Shown here piece after piece: positions 7,324 through 10,546 of a DNA stretch of 10,546 nt. The notes under the pieces are model-generated. The model saw only the letters and a program-made list of their open reading frames with translations. It was not told the origin of the DNA and did not search any database. The position numbers and the translations under genes are program-made. The DNA is from Verrucomicrobiota bacterium (GTDB lineage: Bacteria; Verrucomicrobiota; Verrucomicrobiia; Limisphaerales; AV2). The DNA lies in contig QHPA01000072.1 of NCBI GenBank assembly GCA_003218935.1, positions 27,321 through 37,866 on the forward strand. Reading direction: 5' to 3'. Each line of letters opens with the position of its first letter. Within the stretch, counting starts at the first letter, position 1.

Positions 7324-7341
7324 CAGGCAAGATGCCTGTCC
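7324..7341. repeat. Short palindrome upstream of the metzincin gene
   Basis: CAGGCA (7324-7329) and TGCCTG (7333-7338) are reverse complements around AGA. Read on the minus strand, bases 7341-7324 give GGACAGGCATCTTGCCTG. This differs from GGACAGGCGTCTCGCCTG at 1404-1421 at two compensating positions, so both are copies of one palindromic family. It lies in the 179-base gap between the eboF-like and metzincin genes. Confidence 0.6.
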
Positions 7342-7361
7342 CCTCCGCATTGGCGCCGCCT

Positions 7362-7387
7362 GCAAAAATCCGCGCAAAAATGCAAAT
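7362..7387 (+). repeat. Imperfect direct repeat GCAAAAAT
   Basis: GCAAAAAT occurs at 7362-7369 and 7374-7381 with a 12-base period, followed by the partial copy GCAAAT at 7382-7387. It is the most AT-rich patch ahead of the metzincin start and may lie in its promoter region. No -35/-10 pair was convincing. Confidence 0.35.
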
Positions 7388-7439
7388 GTACCGGGTTAGC
7401 GACTTGATTCGGTTTGACTTGATTGGAAAGAACTGCTAT

Positions 7440-7448
7440 GGAGAAGGC
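7440..7448 (+). promoter_or_regulatory. Ribosome binding site for the metzincin gene
   Basis: GGAG at 7440-7443 lies 5 bases before ATG 7449. It is the only well-placed Shine-Dalgarno sequence among the gene starts in this window, and it decides the start over the longer frame open from 7236 and over later TTG (7545) or GTG (7566) codons. Confidence 0.5.
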
Positions 7449-9737
7449 ATGTTCCCGAGGCGCCATCGTGCTGGTGGCTCCGTTTATAGTCCCGCTCACA
7501 ATCTGGCAGAGGAGGATAAAGTCTCAGGCGTTAGTCGCCCCAGGTTGAGTTGTGCCAGCAGGGCAGTGTCCTCAGTGCAAATCGGGCTGGTGCTCCTCTT
7601 CGTCGGCCTCAGCGTAGAAGCTCAGGAAGATCCGACGCGGTTTTTGTTCGTCAAAACGTGGGTTGGCACGTTCACGCGCTCTTTTCAGAATAGCGGCGAT
7701 GGGACGACATCCGATGGCTGCGCGGTGCTGTGGAACTACCAGCATTCTGCGGACGTTACAGCACACTTGGTTGGCGACACCGCGAGTCCTCCTTTGCGTG
7801 ACTGGTACAGCACAACGTACGACTCGAAACAGGTCGTGCTCAGAGAGCGAGCGACCACAACATGTGGTGACTTTACGTTTGAAGTGACCGCCAAGGAAAC
7901 CGATCCGCTGCTCAGTTCGGGAGGTCCCGCCCTCTTCGTGAATACTCAGGACGGGATCTACAGCGTTAGCTTCCCCGGATTCATCGATGCTGAAATGACG
8001 ATCAAATCCGGTGGGGAAGGGAAAAGTCCGGGACAAGCCGAGTGGTGGACCAACTTCGTGACGTTGCCGCTCCCAGCCGTCGGATACCAGCTCAACGGCA
8101 CCGCAAAGCTGCGGGCCCGGGATTGTCGGACTTGCGTAGCCGACTACGACTTCGGGATCGCAGGCATCTTTCCGGCTTATTTGGACTCGGATATCTTCGT
8201 GACCTGGAGCATCGTCCCGGCCGAAATTGAGGAATTGGAGGTGGTGGTGGACCCGGTCGGCTACCCCAAACCGATTCCCTACGGGGAGTGGCTCCCGGAA
8301 GGGAATCTGAAGAATTGGAATGAGGCCGGAAACATGCTCCAGATTAATGCTCGACTGCAAACCAAGGATGGCGGAACGCCCCAACTCAAAGCCACGAAAT
8401 TCAGGTTTACGCTGCCTGAAGTCTCTCACGAACCAGGTGTGTGCATGAACCGGCCGATAAAAAGCTTCGCAGACTCCAAAGCCGACCTTCGCTTTGACCC
8501 GTTGTTGAACGGGCCTCCTTTTGTTGCCCAACCCCTGGAGTGGATCGATGCTGCGACCGTGGAAACCTCCCCCGATGCATCGGGACTGATCGAGGCTGAG
8601 GCGATGGTTGCCTCGTACGACTTCGGGAGCTACGGCAAGCTCAAGGTCACGGCGGAAGTCGCTGGCCGTCAGATTGTGGGTTACGTCAAAGGCGACCCTG
8701 CGAAAACCCCTGGTGAAATCCGTTTGCCCAAGCGCGCCGACAACTCGCATATCGCCGACAAGTGGAAAGAAGACAACGACGTAACTTCGCTGGCCGACGA
8801 TGATGACTCAGAAAACGATCCTGTGGGAGATGGACACAAGGGCGATGGGTTGACGCTCTACGAAGAATACCGTGGCTTTTCAGAAAACCACAAACACGTT
8901 TTTGGTAATCCAAAGAAGAAGGACTTTTTCATCTCCGACGGGATCGGCAATCTGAGTTCAACCGCTGGGATCGCGCTGTTTACAGCGCAAAGCGGACTCG
9001 AAGTGCATCCAAAAATGCGGCCCGAAGAATTCGACTTCAGCTTGTCCGGCAACGAACCGACCAAGACCATCATCAACTTCAATCACAGCGGCGAGGCCCC
9101 TCACGTCGTGGATCAGCACGGGATTTTCATCGTGCAAAGAGACGTTTCCGACGGCACGTCATTCGCCGACGCCGAAACATCAGGCCCTTTTGATACCGGG
9201 CAGGTGCAGGGTTATGAGGGGGCCGTCGTGGTAGCGCATGAATTGGCCCACACCTGCGCGGTTTGGCACCACGGAGACATTGACGAACAGGTATCCTGGC
9301 AGCGCATCGTTATTGTTGAGAATGGTATAGCCCGGGGCGTTGTGCGGGAAGCCGGTCTGGCGGAGGACCTTGACTTGCGCTACGAGGGCGATACCCCCGC
9401 TCTTGTCGTGTGGAACGGAGACAAGGTCTATGGCGTGGACAAGATTTGGATCGGCGTCTTGGGCGGTCAGCACAGCGGAGATCAGGATTGTTTCATGCGG
9501 TACTTTTGTGCATTTGCCTTTCGTTCGCACGCAGACAGCCATGTGCGCTATCTCATTGGCGATTTGCCCGGCATTCATCTCTGCACGAGCCCCGACGGAA
9601 CCGGGATCAACAAAGCACAAAACCCTTCTGTTCCCTGGCGACCGCGTTATGGGGATGCGGCTCCCAAGCGCGGGAACTGCAAGAGCCAGCTTTGCGTCAA
9701 CGATTTCTACATGACCAGCAGGGATCACCAACGTTAA
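7449..9737 (+). CDS. Secreted metzincin-like zinc metalloprotease, uncharacterised
   Basis: From ATG 7449 the protein has 762 residues. A hydrophobic stretch at about 43-58 (QIGLVLLFVGLSVEA) is a likely signal peptide, preceded by an unusually long 42-residue leader; TTG 7545 or GTG 7566 would give a standard one. Residues about 65-300 are beta-rich with paired cysteines. FRFTLPEVSHEPGVCMN lies at about 318-334. An acidic, calcium-binding-like segment, DDDDSENDPVGDGHKGDGLTLYEEYRGF, lies at about 450-477. The zinc site is H597-E598-L-A-H601-x5-H607, the metzincin HExxHxxGxxH pattern with Ala (A604) in place of Gly. M683 in CFMRY is the probable Met-turn. The arrangement predicts an exported, possibly calcium-stabilised peptidase. 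No named family could be assigned and its substrate is unknown. The gene lies 14 bases before another exported protein, probably its operon partner. Confidence 0.85.
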   Translation: MFPRRHRAGGSVYSPAHNLAEEDKVSGVSRPRLSCASRAVSSVQIGLVLLFVGLSVEAQEDPTRFLFVKTWVGTFTRSFQNSGDGTTSDGCAVLWNYQHSADVTAHLVGDTASPPLRDWYSTTYDSKQVVLRERATTTCGDFTFEVTAKETDPLLSSGGPALFVNTQDGIYSVSFPGFIDAEMTIKSGGEGKSPGQAEWWTNFVTLPLPAVGYQLNGTAKLRARDCRTCVADYDFGIAGIFPAYLDSDIFVTWSIVPAEIEELEVVVDPVGYPKPIPYGEWLPEGNLKNWNEAGNMLQINARLQTKDGGTPQLKATKFRFTLPEVSHEPGVCMNRPIKSFADSKADLRFDPLLNGPPFVAQPLEWIDAATVETSPDASGLIEAEAMVASYDFGSYGKLKVTAEVAGRQIVGYVKGDPAKTPGEIRLPKRADNSHIADKWKEDNDVTSLADDDDSENDPVGDGHKGDGLTLYEEYRGFSENHKHVFGNPKKKDFFISDGIGNLSSTAGIALFTAQSGLEVHPKMRPEEFDFSLSGNEPTKTIINFNHSGEAPHVVDQHGIFIVQRDVSDGTSFADAETSGPFDTGQVQGYEGAVVVAHELAHTCAVWHHGDIDEQVSWQRIVIVENGIARGVVREAGLAEDLDLRYEGDTPALVVWNGDKVYGVDKIWIGVLGGQHSGDQDCFMRYFCAFAFRSHADSHVRYLIGDLPGIHLCTSPDGTGINKAQNPSVPWRPRYGDAAPKRGNCKSQLCVNDFYMTSRDHQR

Positions 9738-9751
9738 GCCGCTATCCGATT

Positions 9752-10546
9752 GTGAAGACTTATTCTGATTCTGTTCACCGTTCAACGAATCGAAGGTCGA
9801 ATGCAATCTTAAAGTCTGTGCTCACGACTCTGTGCCGGCTTCTCCCTTTGATGCTGCTGACCGTTTCACTGCGCGCATCAGATCCGCCCAATCTGGAACC
9901 GCTCATTTCGATCTCCGTCAATGACTCGCGTTCGGCTGAGATTTATCGCGGCATGCCTCTGCTGGTCAGCGTCGTCCTTTTGCACCCTTTGATAACGGAC
10001 ATCACGGCCTCGCCCATTCTCCTTGCGTCTGAACCAGGGCCGTGGACCAACGCCGTAAAATTGAGTATCAGCAACGCCAACGGTGATTCTCAAACCTGGC
10101 CCTTCCACACCACGGTCAACCCATCCAATACGATTGTCCTGGACTCTTCCCACTACGCGCAGCTCGATTGGTGGCTGGCTCCGGAACAGACCTCTCTCCT
10201 TTCAACCGGACAATACACCGCTGAGGTCTCGCTGAATACCACAAACGTGACACTTCCCGACGCGTGGAACGGCGTAGCCGATTCAGTCCCGGCGGACCTG
10301 CAAATTCTGGACGAGCCCGCGTCGCTCTCAGAAGCTCAGGCGGAGAACAAATATGGCCAGTTGGCACAATACTACTCATTCCTGGGCAACAACACTCTTG
10401 CGCTCGATCAGCTCAATCTATTGTTGGCCGCTTACCCGACCAACATTACCGGCCTGAGACTCAAATCCATCGTGCTGGATGCCATGGGACGAACCGTGGA
10501 GGCCTTCAACACTTGCCAGGCGGCCTTGGCCGAGGCTTATGCACGA
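9752..10546 (+). CDS. Exported protein with TPR-like helices, 3' truncated by the window
   Basis: The frame is open to the window end and gives 265 residues from GTG 9752. A hydrophobic run LCRLLPLMLLTVSLRA at 27-42 is a signal peptide, probably cleaved before SDPPN. GTG 9818 (residue 23) would give a compact leader and is an equally good start. No Shine-Dalgarno is seen for either. Residues about 44-195 look beta-rich, starting LEPLISISVNDSRSAEIYRGMPLLVSVVL, like an immunoglobulin-type or similar extracellular domain. Residues 198-265 (ENKYGQLAQYYSFLGNNTLALDQLNLLLAAYPTN and following) resemble one TPR unit and the start of a second. I do not recognise a specific family. Its placement 14 bases behind the metzincin gene suggests co-transcription, as partner, inhibitor or substrate-handling protein; that is inference. 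Confidence 0.75.
   Translation, partial: MKTYSDSVHRSTNRRSNAILKSVLTTLCRLLPLMLLTVSLRASDPPNLEPLISISVNDSRSAEIYRGMPLLVSVVLLHPLITDITASPILLASEPGPWTNAVKLSISNANGDSQTWPFHTTVNPSNTIVLDSSHYAQLDWWLAPEQTSLLSTGQYTAEVSLNTTNVTLPDAWNGVADSVPADLQILDEPASLSEAQAENKYGQLAQYYSFLGNNTLALDQLNLLLAAYPTNITGLRLKSIVLDAMGRTVEAFNTCQAALAEAYAR

Noticed and set aside
6475..7377. Open frame of 300 codons on the minus strand opposite the eboF-like gene
   Set aside because: It is antisense to conserved EboF blocks, and its translation is low in hydrophobic core patterns and unrecognisable.
7236..7448. Upstream extension of the metzincin frame overlapping the end of the eboF-like gene
   Set aside because: The extra 71 residues cross a palindromic repeat and intergenic DNA and precede a good ribosome site at 7440-7443, so they are unlikely to be translated.
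7572..8750. Open frame of 392 codons on the minus strand opposite the metzincin gene
   Set aside because: It lies fully antisense to a gene with signal peptide and domain motifs, and its own translation shows no family features.

Overview
The window looks like a chromosome segment of a moderately GC-rich Gram-negative bacterium, most likely from Verrucomicrobiota (Pedosphaera/Limisphaerales-like). This is inferred from gene content and not from a marker gene: a DUF1080 sugar-hydrolase-like protein, a HEAT/cupredoxin/cytochrome c fusion of the Planctomycetes-Verrucomicrobia type, Ebo-type genes, long secreted proteins, weak Shine-Dalgarno sites, and several families of short palindromic repeats both between and inside genes. 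No RNA gene, CRISPR array, transposase or phage gene was seen.

Layout. (1) 1-590 (+): the 3' part of a DUF1080 (3-keto-disaccharide hydrolase-type) gene. (2) 3978-737 (-): two overlapping genes that converge on it. The first encodes an exported protein joining a helical repeat region, an azurin-like copper domain and a cytochrome c domain. The second encodes an RlmI-type class I rRNA methyltransferase with a PUA domain. Its TTG start overlaps the upstream stop codon. (3) 3979-4384: a divergent intergenic region with a large perfect inverted repeat and a short tandem repeat. (4) 4385-7269 (+): an EboD-type dehydroquinate-synthase-like enzyme followed by an EboF-type alkaline-phosphatase/phosphodiesterase-superfamily protein. 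They are separated by 236 bases holding a second inverted repeat of the same family and a triple 10-base repeat. (5) 7449-10546 (+): a secreted metzincin-like zinc protease and, 14 bases later, the start of an exported protein with TPR-like helices that runs off the window.

How the genes may work together. The eboD/eboF pair is the recognisable core of the Ebo system, which in cyanobacteria and pseudomonads is tied to production or export of a small metabolite. The other ebo genes (A, B, C, E) are not in the window. The copper/heme fusion protein is probably a periplasmic electron-transfer component. The metzincin and the TPR-like protein look like a secreted pair of unknown purpose.

The most unusual feature is the repeat biology. 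A roughly 97-base compound palindrome lies in frame inside the eboF-like gene. A short palindrome of a similar type encodes the peptide DRRDACPT inside the methyltransferase. A further copy lies upstream of the metzincin gene. These are candidate protein-coding palindromic mobile repeats.
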